A stretch of DNA of 64,000 bases from Kaistella carnis (GTDB lineage Bacteria > Bacteroidota > Bacteroidia > Flavobacteriales > Weeksellaceae), in contig NZ_CP034159.1 in the NCBI RefSeq assembly GCF_003860585.1, positions 1,984,001 through 2,048,000 of the forward strand, given 5' to 3'. Numbering within the stretch: position 1 is the first letter of the stretch; every line of letters begins with the position of its first letter. Position numbers and translations under genes: made by a program. The notes under the pieces are model-generated. The model was not told where the DNA came from, made no database searches, and saw nothing but the letters and a program-made list of their open reading frames with translations. Shown here piece after piece: positions 1 to 8,762 of this stretch.

Positions 1-252
1 CGTTACGATCGAGTTGTAGAACTTAATGTGCAGGAACAATGCATCAACGTTATTAAAATGGCAGTGGTGCAGGAACAGTACTTAATCGATGAATATCCTA
101 TTGTTCATGGGTGGGTTTTCGATTTAAGAACGGGTAACATTATCGATTTAGAAATTGATTTTGAGAAAATCTTGAAAGACATTCAAAAAATATATAACCT
201 TACCAATTCTGATTGGGTGATGAGCAGATTAAATAATAAAAACCTCATCTAA
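1..252 (+). CDS. beta-carbonic anhydrase, C-terminal part (cut by left edge)
   Basis: The window opens inside this gene; the frame is open from base 1 to the stop at 250-252, leaving 83 residues. The visible part carries VELNVQEQ followed by IVHGWVFDL, which matches the C-terminal region of Can-type beta-carbonic anhydrases that hydrate CO2 to bicarbonate in the cytoplasm. The zinc-binding Cys/Asp/His/Cys residues lie upstream, outside the window, so catalytic competence cannot be judged. It precedes a SulP anion permease and a second beta-carbonic anhydrase on the same strand, which supports a bicarbonate supply role. Family call by recall; fairly sure. Confidence 0.8.
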   Translation, partial: RYDRVVELNVQEQCINVIKMAVVQEQYLIDEYPIVHGWVFDLRTGNIIDLEIDFEKILKDIQKIYNLTNSDWVMSRLNNKNLI

Positions 253-269
253 CTTGTAGCAGTTTCTAT

Positions 270-563
270 ATGAAATTTTGGAGTATTCTTACATTAACGG
301 TCTTTTTGAATTTTATGGCTTTACCCAGTATGGCCACTATTTTCGATTGGGATTTTTCGACGACTAATGTAGTACTCTCTGAAGAAGAAACCCAGCACGC
401 TCCTTTAGTCATCAACGAAAAAACCGTTCCCAAAACGTTGAACGTTCATGATTTTATCAAATTCTTTGAAACCGATTTACTCGTTAAATCTTTCATTCCA
501 GCAGATGATTCTATTCATCTGTCGCCTTTTCTCAGTATTTTTTCTCCACCTCCGAATGCTTAA
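270..563 (+). CDS. small secreted protein of unknown function
   Basis: 97 residues. The N-terminus (MKFWSILTLTVFLNFMALPSMA) is a clear Sec signal peptide with cleavage expected after about residue 22. The rest is short, acidic to neutral and ends in a proline-rich tail (FSPPPNA), with no cysteine and no further membrane segment. I do not recognise a family. It starts 17 bp after the carbonic anhydrase stop and sits before the SulP permease, so it may be co-transcribed with the carbonic anhydrase. Possibly a periplasmic accessory of the bicarbonate module, but that rests on position only. Confidence 0.55.
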   Translation: MKFWSILTLTVFLNFMALPSMATIFDWDFSTTNVVLSEEETQHAPLVINEKTVPKTLNVHDFIKFFETDLLVKSFIPADDSIHLSPFLSIFSPPPNA

Positions 564-646
564 TTTTTTATCGTAAAAAAGTAGAAACACTCATTTCATC
601 AAGATTTTGAGCAGATTCTATTTTGATTTTAAATTAAAACAATCTT

Positions 647-681
647 GTGTTTTGATCACACTTTCCGGTGTTCTGATCACA
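647..681 (+). repeat. two direct repeats GTGTTyTGATCACA, 21 bp apart
   Basis: GTGTTTTGATCACA (647-660) and GTGTTCTGATCACA (668-681) differ at one base. Their starts are 21 bp apart, two helical turns, and lie 25-60 bp before the chosen start of the SulP permease. Each contains the palindrome TGATCA and ends in TCACA, resembling the right half of a Crp/Fnr-family site. Candidate operator; the regulator is unknown. Confidence 0.35.
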
Positions 682-705
682 ACACCCAAATACTTTTTCA
701 AAAAA

Positions 706-2304
706 ATGAAAAAAGCAATATTAGCATTCGGAGGAATTAAAGAAAATTTCCCTTCAGGACTCGTGGTCTTTTTAGTTGCGCTTCCACTTTGTTTAGGAAT
801 CGCTCTGGCTTCGGGCGCACCACCACTTTCCGGGATTATCGCCGGTATCATTGGTGGTTTGGTAATAGGATTCTTAAGTAATTCTAACATCTCAGTTTCT
901 GGTCCTGCAGCGGGCTTAAGCGCTATTGTTCTTACAGCAATTACCGATTTAGGAGCATTTGAACTTTTTCTGTGTGCCGGAATTATTGCCGGAGCACTAC
1001 AACTGATCTTAGGATTTATTCGAGCCGGCAGTATTTCAAATTACTTTCCCAACAATGTTATTGAAGGAATGTTGGCGGGGATCGGAATCATTATAATTTT
1101 AACACAGATACCGCACGCTTTAGGTTTCGATAAAGATTTCGAGGGAAATGAAAGTCTTTTCGTAAACGGTTTTAATCCCACCTATTTTACAGAATTACTT
1201 TCCGGCATTAACCCCGGCGCGATCATCATCACCACTGTTTCGATAGGAATTCTTTTGGCGTGGGATCGTTTTCCTGCCTTAAAAAAGCTGAAAATGATTC
1301 CCGGAGCTTTAGTTGCTGTGGTGGTCGGCATTTTACTTAATTTTATTTTTAAGATCTCCGGGAGCTCTTTAGCCATCGGCGCGGACCATTTGGTTTCACT
1401 ACCCGTACCACAAAACGTGGATGATTTTAAAAACATGATTGTCTTTCCGAATGTACAGGGATTTCTTGATCCCAAAGTTTGGATAGTCGGAGCCACAATC
1501 GCTATCGTAGCGTCGATCGAAACACTTTTATGCATTGAAGCATCAGATAGATTAGATACGCACAGAAGAACAACAGACACAAATCTTGAGCTTAAAGCGC
1601 AGGGAATCGGAAATCTTATCAGCGCTGCAATTGGTGGGCTTCCCATGACTTCTGTCGTAGTAAGAAGTTCTGCAAATGCCGCGGCCGGTGCAACAACAAA
1701 AGTTTCGGCCATGATTCATGGTGCACTTTTATTAATCTGCGTTCTTTCAATTCCTTTTATTTTGAATTTAATTCCGTTGGCAACTTTGGCTGCAGTTTTA
1801 ATTCTAGTCGGTTATAAACTCGCGAAACCTGCCACCATTATGCATTTTTGGAAAAAAGGAAAATATCAGTTCATCCCGTTTATTGCGACGGTTTTGGCCG
1901 TAGTATTCCTTGATTTATTAAAAGGAGTGGGGATCGGTTTACTCATTTCTGTTTTCTACATTTTACAGGGAAATATGAAGAGAGCTTACTATTTAAGTCG
2001 CGAAGAATTGAACGATGCTGATGACATTCAAATAAAATTAGCTGAAGAAGTTTCGTTTTTAAATAAGGCAGCCATTAAGAAAACATTAAAAAACATCAAA
2101 CCAAATTCGGTGGTAACCATCGATGCCAAAGGCACTTCTTATATCGCCGATGATATTTTAGAAATGATACAGGATTTTGCAAACATAAGAGCAAAAGAGG
2201 AAGAGATTGACGTTCGGCTGGTGGGTTTTCGAACATCGTACACGCCGCTTGAACATGCCGTTAAAGACTCTCACGTTCTGATCGCCCATAGAAGAGCGAT
2301 GTAA
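706..2304 (+). CDS. SulP-family anion permease (probable bicarbonate transporter)
   Basis: 532 residues from ATG 706. The frame stays open 33 codons further to a TTG at 607, but that extension is unlike SulP N-termini and covers a repeat that looks regulatory, so I start at 706 (MKKAILAFGG). Residues about 10-430 are a multi-helix SulP core, including a typical segment near the N-terminus (PSGLVVFLVALPLCLGIALA) and glycine/alanine-rich helices. Residues about 440-532 form a cytoplasmic STAS domain (VVTIDAKGTSYIADDILEMI). SulP proteins move sulfate, bicarbonate or other anions, often with Na+ or H+. The flanking carbonic anhydrase genes favour bicarbonate, as in BicA-like systems; sulfate remains possible. 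Confidence 0.9.
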   Translation: MKKAILAFGGIKENFPSGLVVFLVALPLCLGIALASGAPPLSGIIAGIIGGLVIGFLSNSNISVSGPAAGLSAIVLTAITDLGAFELFLCAGIIAGALQLILGFIRAGSISNYFPNNVIEGMLAGIGIIIILTQIPHALGFDKDFEGNESLFVNGFNPTYFTELLSGINPGAIIITTVSIGILLAWDRFPALKKLKMIPGALVAVVVGILLNFIFKISGSSLAIGADHLVSLPVPQNVDDFKNMIVFPNVQGFLDPKVWIVGATIAIVASIETLLCIEASDRLDTHRRTTDTNLELKAQGIGNLISAAIGGLPMTSVVVRSSANAAAGATTKVSAMIHGALLLICVLSIPFILNLIPLATLAAVLILVGYKLAKPATIMHFWKKGKYQFIPFIATVLAVVFLDLLKGVGIGLLISVFYILQGNMKRAYYLSREELNDADDIQIKLAEEVSFLNKAAIKKTLKNIKPNSVVTIDAKGTSYIADDILEMIQDFANIRAKEEEIDVRLVGFRTSYTPLEHAVKDSHVLIAHRRAM

Positions 2305-2345
2305 TCATGCAGTTAATCAATAAAAATAAAAGAAATTCATATTAT

Positions 2346-2981
2346 ATGAAAGCACATACTTTAGAGACACAATCAACCATTTCACCAGATAAAGCCTTAC
2401 AATTTTTAAAAGAGGGAAACCAGCGTTTTGTTAATAACCTGAAAATGAACAGAAACCTGCTGGAGCAAGTAAATGATACCAGAGAAGGCCAGTTTCCTTT
2501 CGCAGTAATATTAAGTTGTATTGACAGCAGAACCTCTTCCGAATTAATATTTGATCAGGGTTTGGGTGATATTTTCAGCGTTAGAATCGCCGGAAATTTC
2601 AGCAACGAAGATATTTTAGGTTCTATAGAATATGCCTGTAAAATTGCAGGTTCAAAATTGGTTTTAGTGCTCGGACATTCTAAATGTGGCGCCTTGAAAG
2701 GTGCTTTAGATGCCGAAAAGATCGGACCTTTGGGTATAGACTATCTCACAAAACTGGTGAATAATTTTGATTCCAGTATTCAGGAGATCATCAAAGAAGG
2801 CGAAAAAAAATGCTCTACCAATGATGATTTGCTTAACAGGTTAACCTTTAAAAATATCGACAATACGATTAGCAACATCCGGAAAAAAAGCTCCACGCTG
2901 AAAAAGATGGAAGAGGATGAAGAAATTATCATCGCCGGCGCTCATTACGACGTCGATACAGGCGAAGTAACCTGGAATTAG
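2346..2981 (+). CDS. beta-carbonic anhydrase
   Basis: 212 residues from ATG 2346; an in-frame ATG at 2307 would add 13 residues rich in Lys/Asn that are not family-like. Zinc site residues are visible: C-x-D-x-R in SCIDSRTSS and H-x-x-C in GHSKCGALKGA, the standard beta-class ligands and the Asp-Arg dyad. There is no signal peptide, so the enzyme is cytoplasmic. It begins 41 bp after the SulP permease and probably shares its transcript, so that imported bicarbonate and CO2 are interconverted next to the carrier. A hairpin terminator follows at 2994. Confidence 0.92.
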   Translation: MKAHTLETQSTISPDKALQFLKEGNQRFVNNLKMNRNLLEQVNDTREGQFPFAVILSCIDSRTSSELIFDQGLGDIFSVRIAGNFSNEDILGSIEYACKIAGSKLVLVLGHSKCGALKGALDAEKIGPLGIDYLTKLVNNFDSSIQEIIKEGEKKCSTNDDLLNRLTFKNIDNTISNIRKKSSTLKKMEEDEEIIIAGAHYDVDTGEVTWN

Positions 2982-2993
2982 AATATAGTAGAA

Positions 2994-3020
2994 AAGGCGA
3001 ATTATCTTCGCCTTTTTTTT
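2994..3020 (+). terminator. intrinsic terminator after carbonic anhydrase
   Basis: Perfect 8-bp stem AAGGCGAA (2994-3001) / TTCGCCTT (3007-3014), loop TTATC, followed by a T run. It lies between convergent genes (carbonic anhydrase on plus, pth on minus). Confidence 0.85.
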
Positions 3021-3024
3021 ATTA

Positions 3025-3588
3025 TTATTTCCCGTTAAACGTCGTCATTGCATTTTGAATTCCAGCAAAAACAAATGACAGACAAGCCTTAGCAGACTTC
3101 TCGATTCTTTCGGCAAGTTTTTCTTGTTCTTCCACCGTCCATTTTCCCAAAACGTAATCAATCTGTTTCCCTTCGCTGAATTCTGCAGAAATGCCAAATC
3201 TCAACCTTGGGTAATTTTGGGTTTGAAGTTGCTCCTGAATACTTTTGAGGCCGTTGTGTCCGGCGTCAGAACCTTTCATTTTCATTCGTAAAGTTCCGAA
3301 GGGTAGAGACAGATCATCGGTTACGATCATTAAATTTTCTAAAGGGATATTTTCTTTCTGAAGCCAGAACTTTACGGCATTACCGGAAAGATTCATATAG
3401 GTATCTGGTTTCAGAATAAACACTTTTCTGCCTTTATATTTACCTTCGGCGAGCAATCCGAAGTTAGATGATTTAAAGGAAGCTTCAATAGTTTCCGCGA
3501 TTTTCTCCGCAACTTTAAACCCGACATTATGCCGGGTTTCAGTATATTCTTCGCCTTTATTTCCGAGCCCTACGATTAGGTATTTCAT
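3025..3588 (-). CDS. pth: peptidyl-tRNA hydrolase
   Basis: 187 residues, normal length for bacterial Pth. The enzyme cleaves peptidyl-tRNA released from stalled ribosomes, freeing tRNA in the cytoplasm. Diagnostic motifs are present in order: GLGN with Asn10, ETRHNVGF with the catalytic His20, PDTYMNLSGNAV, the VTDDLSLPFG segment with the catalytic Asp, and GHNGLKS. It lies 9 bp downstream of a lipoprotein gene on the same strand, and mfd is upstream of that, so the three may form one transcript. Nothing unusual. Confidence 0.97.
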   Translation of the reverse strand: MKYLIVGLGNKGEEYTETRHNVGFKVAEKIAETIEASFKSSNFGLLAEGKYKGRKVFILKPDTYMNLSGNAVKFWLQKENIPLENLMIVTDDLSLPFGTLRMKMKGSDAGHNGLKSIQEQLQTQNYPRLRFGISAEFSEGKQIDYVLGKWTVEEQEKLAERIEKSAKACLSFVFAGIQNAMTTFNGK

Positions 3589-3597
3589 AAATAAATT

Positions 3598-4485
3598 TTA
3601 TTGGTATTCGTATGTTATAGTTCCCTGGGTAGACGTTGCACTTTTCGGATAGCCATCCTTGTCGTACTCGTATACATAAGTAACATCTTGCGATGTTCCT
3701 CCCGCCGTAGTTGAAGCGGTTCTATAGTTGTTCACCGAAAGTCCCTGAATTGAATTTGTTCCACTTAACAAATGTGCTGCCGCAATATTTAACTCCCGTG
3801 GTAATGTCGCCAAAGGGTTTTTTGCGGCATCATAATTACTGAATTTCACGTCTAAAACAATGGGTGGAATGCCAACCGGCAGAGGTGAAATGGTTGTCAT
3901 TGTCATTTTCCAGGAAGCGATATTATTTCCTTGAAACAAAATATCACTTACCTGTTTAAATAAGTCTACGTAAGTATCAGGATTCTCTGGATCTTTCTGC
4001 TGGATGGATGTTTCAATTTTTTTAAGTACTGTTCCGTTATAGGTAAAAGTGGTTTTGTTTTTAGAGATTTCTTCACCACCAGATTCCATTTTTCCTGCAG
4101 TATTAATCAACTTATTATTGTTATCATAGATTAAATCTGTAGTTGTCGTAATGATGTTTGAACCATCGGTCTCCGTCATCAACATTGTAGAGATCTTATC
4201 CTTATCGTACGTTAAATCAAGGTCTCTTTGATCTTCGTTTTCATTAATGCTCACGCTTTTCAACAACCCATTTTCGTAATTGTAAATAAAAGTAGACATA
4301 TTCCCCTCCTTATCGGTGGCCGTCATTTTCTTTAACAGTTTGGAAACACCAGTTGTTCCGCCGCCTGTTTCTGGGTTTTGGTTCACACCGAAAAGCAAAT
4401 CGCCATTTTCGTCACGGCCTGGTTCACAAGAGAACAGAATAACCAAACTGAAAACAAAACTTAGAAAACTTATAATTTTTTTCAT
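3598..4485 (-). CDS. predicted lipoprotein of unknown function
   Basis: 295 residues. A type II signal peptide ends in LFSC with the lipidation Cys at position 20, so it is an envelope lipoprotein. The mature part is Thr/Asn/Asp-rich with many short YxYxxG-like strands (FIYNYENGLL, LTYDKDKI, LIYDNNNKL, YVYEYDKDGY), suggesting a repetitive beta-sheet fold reminiscent of YD/Rhs-like repeats found in many Bacteroidota lipoproteins. No enzyme motif is visible. It lies 55 bp after mfd and 9 bp before pth on the same strand. Function unknown. Confidence 0.75.
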   Translation of the reverse strand: MKKIISFLSFVFSLVILFSCEPGRDENGDLLFGVNQNPETGGGTTGVSKLLKKMTATDKEGNMSTFIYNYENGLLKSVSINENEDQRDLDLTYDKDKISTMLMTETDGSNIITTTTDLIYDNNNKLINTAGKMESGGEEISKNKTTFTYNGTVLKKIETSIQQKDPENPDTYVDLFKQVSDILFQGNNIASWKMTMTTISPLPVGIPPIVLDVKFSNYDAAKNPLATLPRELNIAAAHLLSGTNSIQGLSVNNYRTASTTAGGTSQDVTYVYEYDKDGYPKSATSTQGTITYEYQ

Positions 4486-4540
4486 TATTTAAAAACGTTT
4501 TAGCAAAAGTACATTTTTTTTAGAAAATTAAGCGTTCATG

Positions 4541-7500
4541 CTATTTCGCTAAAATCCGCTCCAAAACAGCATTCACCTCATCTACATTTTGCACATTCTC
4601 TTTACGCATCATTAACTGTGTTCCTTCTTTATTTGATTTCTCTTTTAAAGTCGCATCTTTCGGATTTTTAGATAAGTAAGAAATGATATTCCTGAACTTT
4701 TCACTTTGATAAAATTTGTCCTGCGGATTTGGTGGGAAATAACCGAGGAAAATTCCGTTCTTCACCACAATTTTATCAAACCCAATGTCAGCCGCAATCC
4801 ACTTTAATTCAACAGATTTCAAAAGATTAATCGCTTCAGAAGGCAGTGCTCCAAAACGGTCTACCAATTCACTTTCTAATTTCTGCAGATCTTCTTTATT
4901 TTCGATCTCTGCTAATTTCTGATAGAGAGACAAACGCTCTTCAATACTTTGAACGTAAGAATCTGGTAACATCAATTCTAAATCGGTATCGATATTGACT
5001 TCCTTCGTTGATTTAAAGAGTTTCTTACGGTCTTCTTCATTGTCAAATAAATCTTCGAATTCTGCATCATTCTGCAATTCTTCCAAAGCTTCCTGCATAA
5101 TTTTCTGATAGGTGTCAAAGCCCATTTCATTAATGAAACCACTTTGCTCTCCACCCAACAGATCTCCTGCACCACGAATCTCCAGATCTTTCATGGCAAT
5201 CTGGAAACCACTTCCCAAGTCAGAAAACTGCTCAATGGCTTCCAATCTCTTACGTGCATCCGGCGTCACCATATCAAAGGGCGGCGTGATCAAATAACAA
5301 AAAGCCTTACGGTTGCTGCGACCCACACGACCACGCATCTGGTGAATGTCTGCCATGCCGAAACGCTGGGCATCATTGATAAAAATGGTATTTGCATTCG
5401 GAACATCTACTCCACTTTCAATAATCGTAGTAGAGACTAAAACATCATATTTCCCCTCCATGAAATCAAGAACGTTTCGTTCGAGTTGTTTACCCTCCAT
5501 TTGCCCGTGACCTGTAATCACTTTAGCATCAGGAACTAAGCGTTGAATTAAACCGGCAATATCTTTCAGATTTTCAATTCTGTTATTAATGAAATAAACC
5601 TGACCGTCCCGTTGAATTTCGTATGAAATCGCATCCCGAATTACTTCTTCATTAAAGCCAACAATAGACGTTTCTACCGGCTGTCTGTTTGGCGGTGGTG
5701 TTTTGATGACGGATAAATCCCGCGCTGCCATTAGGGAAAACTGCAAAGTTCTAGGAATCGGTGTAGCAGTCAAGGTTAACGTATCAACGTTACTTTTCAT
5801 TGTTTTCAGTTTATCTTTTACTGATACGCCGAACTTATGCTCTTCATCAATAATTAATAAACCTAAGTCTTTAAATTTCACCGAACTGCCAACCAACTGG
5901 TGCGTTCCGATGACAATATCAATTTTTCCAGATTTTAACCCTTCTAAAGTTTCTGCTTTCTGTTTGGCAGACCGAAATCTGTTCATGTAAGAAATTGTCA
6001 CCGGAAAATCCTTCAACCTTTCCGTGAAACTTCGGTAATGCTGAAAAGCCAAAATCGTGGTCGGCACTAAAATCGCCACCTGTTTTCCATCGGTTGCGGC
6101 TTTAAAAGCAGCACGAATTGCAATCTCCGTTTTCCCGAAACCTACATCACCACAAATCAGACGATCCATGACGGTATCGTTTTCCATGTCTGTTTTTACA
6201 TCAACCGTTGCTCTTTCCTGATCAGGTGTATCTTCGTAAATAAAGCTGGCTTCCAGTTCATTTTGAAGATAAGAATCCGGCGTAAAGGCAAAACCTTTTG
6301 CTGTTTTCCGTTCTGCATACAGACGGATGAGATCAAAAGCAATGAGTTTTACTTTGGCTTTTGTTTTTTGCTTTAATGATTTCCAGGCGGGTGAACCGAG
6401 TTTCGACAGCACGATTTCTTTACCGTCGGGTCCGTTGTATTTTGAGATTTTATTTAAGGAATGAATGCTGACATAAAGCAAATCCCCATTTTTATACACG
6501 AGTTTAAAACATTCCTGAATTTTACCGTTGTTATTCACTTTCACCAACCCCATGAATTTTCCGATGCCGTGATCAATGTGTGCAATATAATCGCCCACTT
6601 TCATCTGCATTAAATCTTTCAGCGTGATCTGTTCCGACTTAGCAAAAGAATTTTTGGCTTTAAATCTTTGGTAACGGTCAAAAATCTGGTGATCGGTATA
6701 GACCGAAATTTTATGTTCAAAATCTACAAAGCCTTCGTGAAGTTCGGATCTGAAAGATTTAAAAGGAACATTTTTTTCTAAAGATTCAAAAATAGATTCC
6801 AGTCTTTCTTTCTGTTTTTCGGTCGAGAAGGAAATCCAGGTTTCAAAACCCTGATTTTGTTTTTCCTCCAGATCTTCCTGCAACATTTCAAACTTCTTGT
6901 GAAAGCTTGGTTGCGGCGACTGTTTCAATTCGATAACGGTTGCGTCGCTGCCCTTTACTTCCTGCAACGTAAAATCAATCCATCCAAATTTATTGATTTC
7001 CTTTATAAAATCCTCATCAGAAATAAAAAGCTCTTCCGGCGTTTGATGTCTGATTTCGGTCCCTAATTTCGCGAAATTCTCTTCTGCTTTTTCATAGAAA
7101 TTTTTAATATAAGAAAGTCCCGAAAAAGCATTTTTCGTGATCACCACTAAATCTTTAGGTGCCAAATCAAATAACGAAACTTTCTTCCCGATTACCGAAA
7201 AATTCATGTTTGAAACGAGCTGGAATTCTTTAATTTTTTCTTTAGAAAGCTGGGTTTCAATATCAAATGTTTTTATGCTTTCTACTTCATTACCGAAAAA
7301 AGTAATTCGGTAAGGCTCTTCATTTGAGTAGGAGAAAACATCAACAATCCCTCCACGTACCGAGAATTCTCCGGGTTCTGAGACAAAATCGGTGTGATTA
7401 AAATTAAACTGATGCAGCAATTCCTCGGTGAAATTAAAATCAAGTTGATCTCCTGTTTTTATGGTATGTGAAATGGCTTGAAAATCGTCTTTCTTCATCA

Positions 7501-7903
7501 CCTTTTCTGCCAGTGACGAAAAAGGCGCAACCATTACCCGTGGTTTTTTATCGTTGTGAATGCGGTTCAGAACTTCAGTTCTCAAGACCAGGTTTGCATT
7601 TTGTGTCTTTTCAATTTGATAAGGCTCCAAATGGGTGGGTGGAAAATAGAGCACATTTTCTTTGCCTAACAAATCTTCCAGTTCATCGGTAACGTACAAC
7701 GCATCTTCTTTATCATCGGTCAGGAAAAGGAGCGATTTCTTTTTAATAAGAAACAGTTCCGCCGCAAACACGGCAGGCGAAGAACCTGCAGAAGACTTTA
7801 CCGCAAGATGTTTGTTCTCGTCTAAATGGGTGAATAATTCTTTCCCAAATCCCAACTGAAGAAGTTGAGGAAGAAAAGTATCGCTAATATTTTTTAACTG
7901 CAT
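4541..7903 (-). CDS. mfd: transcription-repair coupling factor
   Basis: 1120 residues from the ATG at 7903 (MQLKNISDTF). The frame remains open 42 codons upstream, but that extension is not family-like. Mfd removes stalled RNA polymerase and recruits UvrA to transcribed-strand lesions. Visible domains: UvrB-like N-terminal half with FLTDDKEDALYV; the RNA-polymerase-interacting CarD-like domain from about residue 432 (MKVGDYIAHIDHGIGKFMG); and the RecG-like translocase with GDVGFGKTEIA (Walker A, about 583), LLIIDEEHKFG (Walker B, about 684), TLTATPIPRT and QMRGRVGRS (about 856), then the C-terminal TRCF domain. A possible TAAATTTG promoter box on this strand sits at 7990-7997. Full length and intact. 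Confidence 0.97.
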   Translation of the reverse strand: MQLKNISDTFLPQLLQLGFGKELFTHLDENKHLAVKSSAGSSPAVFAAELFLIKKKSLLFLTDDKEDALYVTDELEDLLGKENVLYFPPTHLEPYQIEKTQNANLVLRTEVLNRIHNDKKPRVMVAPFSSLAEKVMKKDDFQAISHTIKTGDQLDFNFTEELLHQFNFNHTDFVSEPGEFSVRGGIVDVFSYSNEEPYRITFFGNEVESIKTFDIETQLSKEKIKEFQLVSNMNFSVIGKKVSLFDLAPKDLVVITKNAFSGLSYIKNFYEKAEENFAKLGTEIRHQTPEELFISDEDFIKEINKFGWIDFTLQEVKGSDATVIELKQSPQPSFHKKFEMLQEDLEEKQNQGFETWISFSTEKQKERLESIFESLEKNVPFKSFRSELHEGFVDFEHKISVYTDHQIFDRYQRFKAKNSFAKSEQITLKDLMQMKVGDYIAHIDHGIGKFMGLVKVNNNGKIQECFKLVYKNGDLLYVSIHSLNKISKYNGPDGKEIVLSKLGSPAWKSLKQKTKAKVKLIAFDLIRLYAERKTAKGFAFTPDSYLQNELEASFIYEDTPDQERATVDVKTDMENDTVMDRLICGDVGFGKTEIAIRAAFKAATDGKQVAILVPTTILAFQHYRSFTERLKDFPVTISYMNRFRSAKQKAETLEGLKSGKIDIVIGTHQLVGSSVKFKDLGLLIIDEEHKFGVSVKDKLKTMKSNVDTLTLTATPIPRTLQFSLMAARDLSVIKTPPPNRQPVETSIVGFNEEVIRDAISYEIQRDGQVYFINNRIENLKDIAGLIQRLVPDAKVITGHGQMEGKQLERNVLDFMEGKYDVLVSTTIIESGVDVPNANTIFINDAQRFGMADIHQMRGRVGRSNRKAFCYLITPPFDMVTPDARKRLEAIEQFSDLGSGFQIAMKDLEIRGAGDLLGGEQSGFINEMGFDTYQKIMQEALEELQNDAEFEDLFDNEEDRKKLFKSTKEVNIDTDLELMLPDSYVQSIEERLSLYQKLAEIENKEDLQKLESELVDRFGALPSEAINLLKSVELKWIAADIGFDKIVVKNGIFLGYFPPNPQDKFYQSEKFRNIISYLSKNPKDATLKEKSNKEGTQLMMRKENVQNVDEVNAVLERILAK

Positions 7904-7989
7904 ATAAATTCTGACGGTCTGTCTATTAATAAGGTCGTATACAAACGGAAAAAGCGATTTCGGGATGATTCCGAAATCGTGTGAAAGTG

Positions 7990-7997
7990 CAAATTTA
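7990..7997 (-). promoter_or_regulatory. candidate -7 element for mfd
   Basis: TAAATTTG on the minus strand, matching the Bacteroidota TAnnTTTG box, 86 nt before the mfd start. I see no TTG at the usual distance upstream, so this is a weak call. Confidence 0.3.
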
Positions 7998-8161
7998 AGA
8001 ATTATTTGCGACTCTACTTTTCCACCCAATATTCCGCTTATTTTAATCTATTGTTTTAAAATTTCTTAAAAAGTAATAATAAAAGCCAAATTAAATAGGA
8101 TGTGCGTTCCTCGGCATAAAGTTTGAAAAAGACTAAAACCTAAACTTAAAAATAAAAATTT

Positions 8162-8581
8162 ATGAAATCAACGACTTTAAAAAAGACTACGCTAAGAAAT
8201 GCCCTTAAATTTTTCGGACTTTTTGTTCTGGTATTTTCTCTATTTGCAGTTTCATCTTGTAGAAGTGATGATGATCCTGTAGACAACGACTTTTTTGCCG
8301 GAACTTACAATGGAAGTATTTCCTACAATGATGGTTCATCAACCATTTCCAAAGATAATGGAAGTGTGTTTGTAACTAAAATTGCAAGCGGAACAAAATA
8401 CAACTTCCGATTTTCTGATGGAATTCCAGATCTAAATGGTGTTGAATTTAAAAAAGAAGGCGACAATATTTTGGTAATGGTAGGCGGAACGGCTACTTCT
8501 TATATCAGAATTGATAACAACGAATTGAAAATTCTGTACTTTGCAGATGGTAAAACATGGACTGCAAACTGTACCAGATAA
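8162..8581 (+). CDS. predicted lipoprotein of unknown function
   Basis: 139 residues. The N-terminus is basic (MKSTTLKKTTLR), then a hydrophobic stretch ends at a lipobox AVSSC with Cys33, followed by the acidic run RSDDDPVDND typical of surface-exposed Bacteroidota lipoproteins. The mature part (about 105 residues) is beta-strand rich with several Gly/Asp turns (TYNGSISYNDGSST, VGGTATSYIRIDNN). No known domain recognised. It is a single-gene unit with its own strong terminator at 8601. Confidence 0.75.
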   Translation: MKSTTLKKTTLRNALKFFGLFVLVFSLFAVSSCRSDDDPVDNDFFAGTYNGSISYNDGSSTISKDNGSVFVTKIASGTKYNFRFSDGIPDLNGVEFKKEGDNILVMVGGTATSYIRIDNNELKILYFADGKTWTANCTR

Positions 8582-8600
8582 ATTTTTCATGTCTAAATAA

Positions 8601-8636
8601 AAAAGCTGCTTCATTATTTGAAGCAGCTTTTTTTTA
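8601..8636 (+). terminator. intrinsic terminator after lipoprotein gene
   Basis: Stem AAAAGCTGCTTCA (8601-8613) with TGAAGCAGCTTTT (8619-8631), loop TTATT, then a T run: a strong Rho-independent terminator. Confidence 0.92.
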
Positions 8637-8762
8637 CTAAAAGGATCGTAAAAACTGGTGTTAAAGTTTGGTTAAAATGAACCCTCAAGAATTTACAATA
8701 ACTCTATTTGTTTAATTTTACGGCGTTGAATAACAACACGCTACTATTAAAATTGTAATAAG

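Noticed and set aside
607..705. In-frame 33-codon upstream extension of the SulP gene from TTG 607
   Set aside because: Not similar to SulP N-termini and covers a direct repeat that looks regulatory; ATG 706 gives a normal start.
1182..1712. 176-codon open frame on the minus strand within the SulP gene
   Set aside because: Antisense shadow of a strong gene; no start context, no known family.
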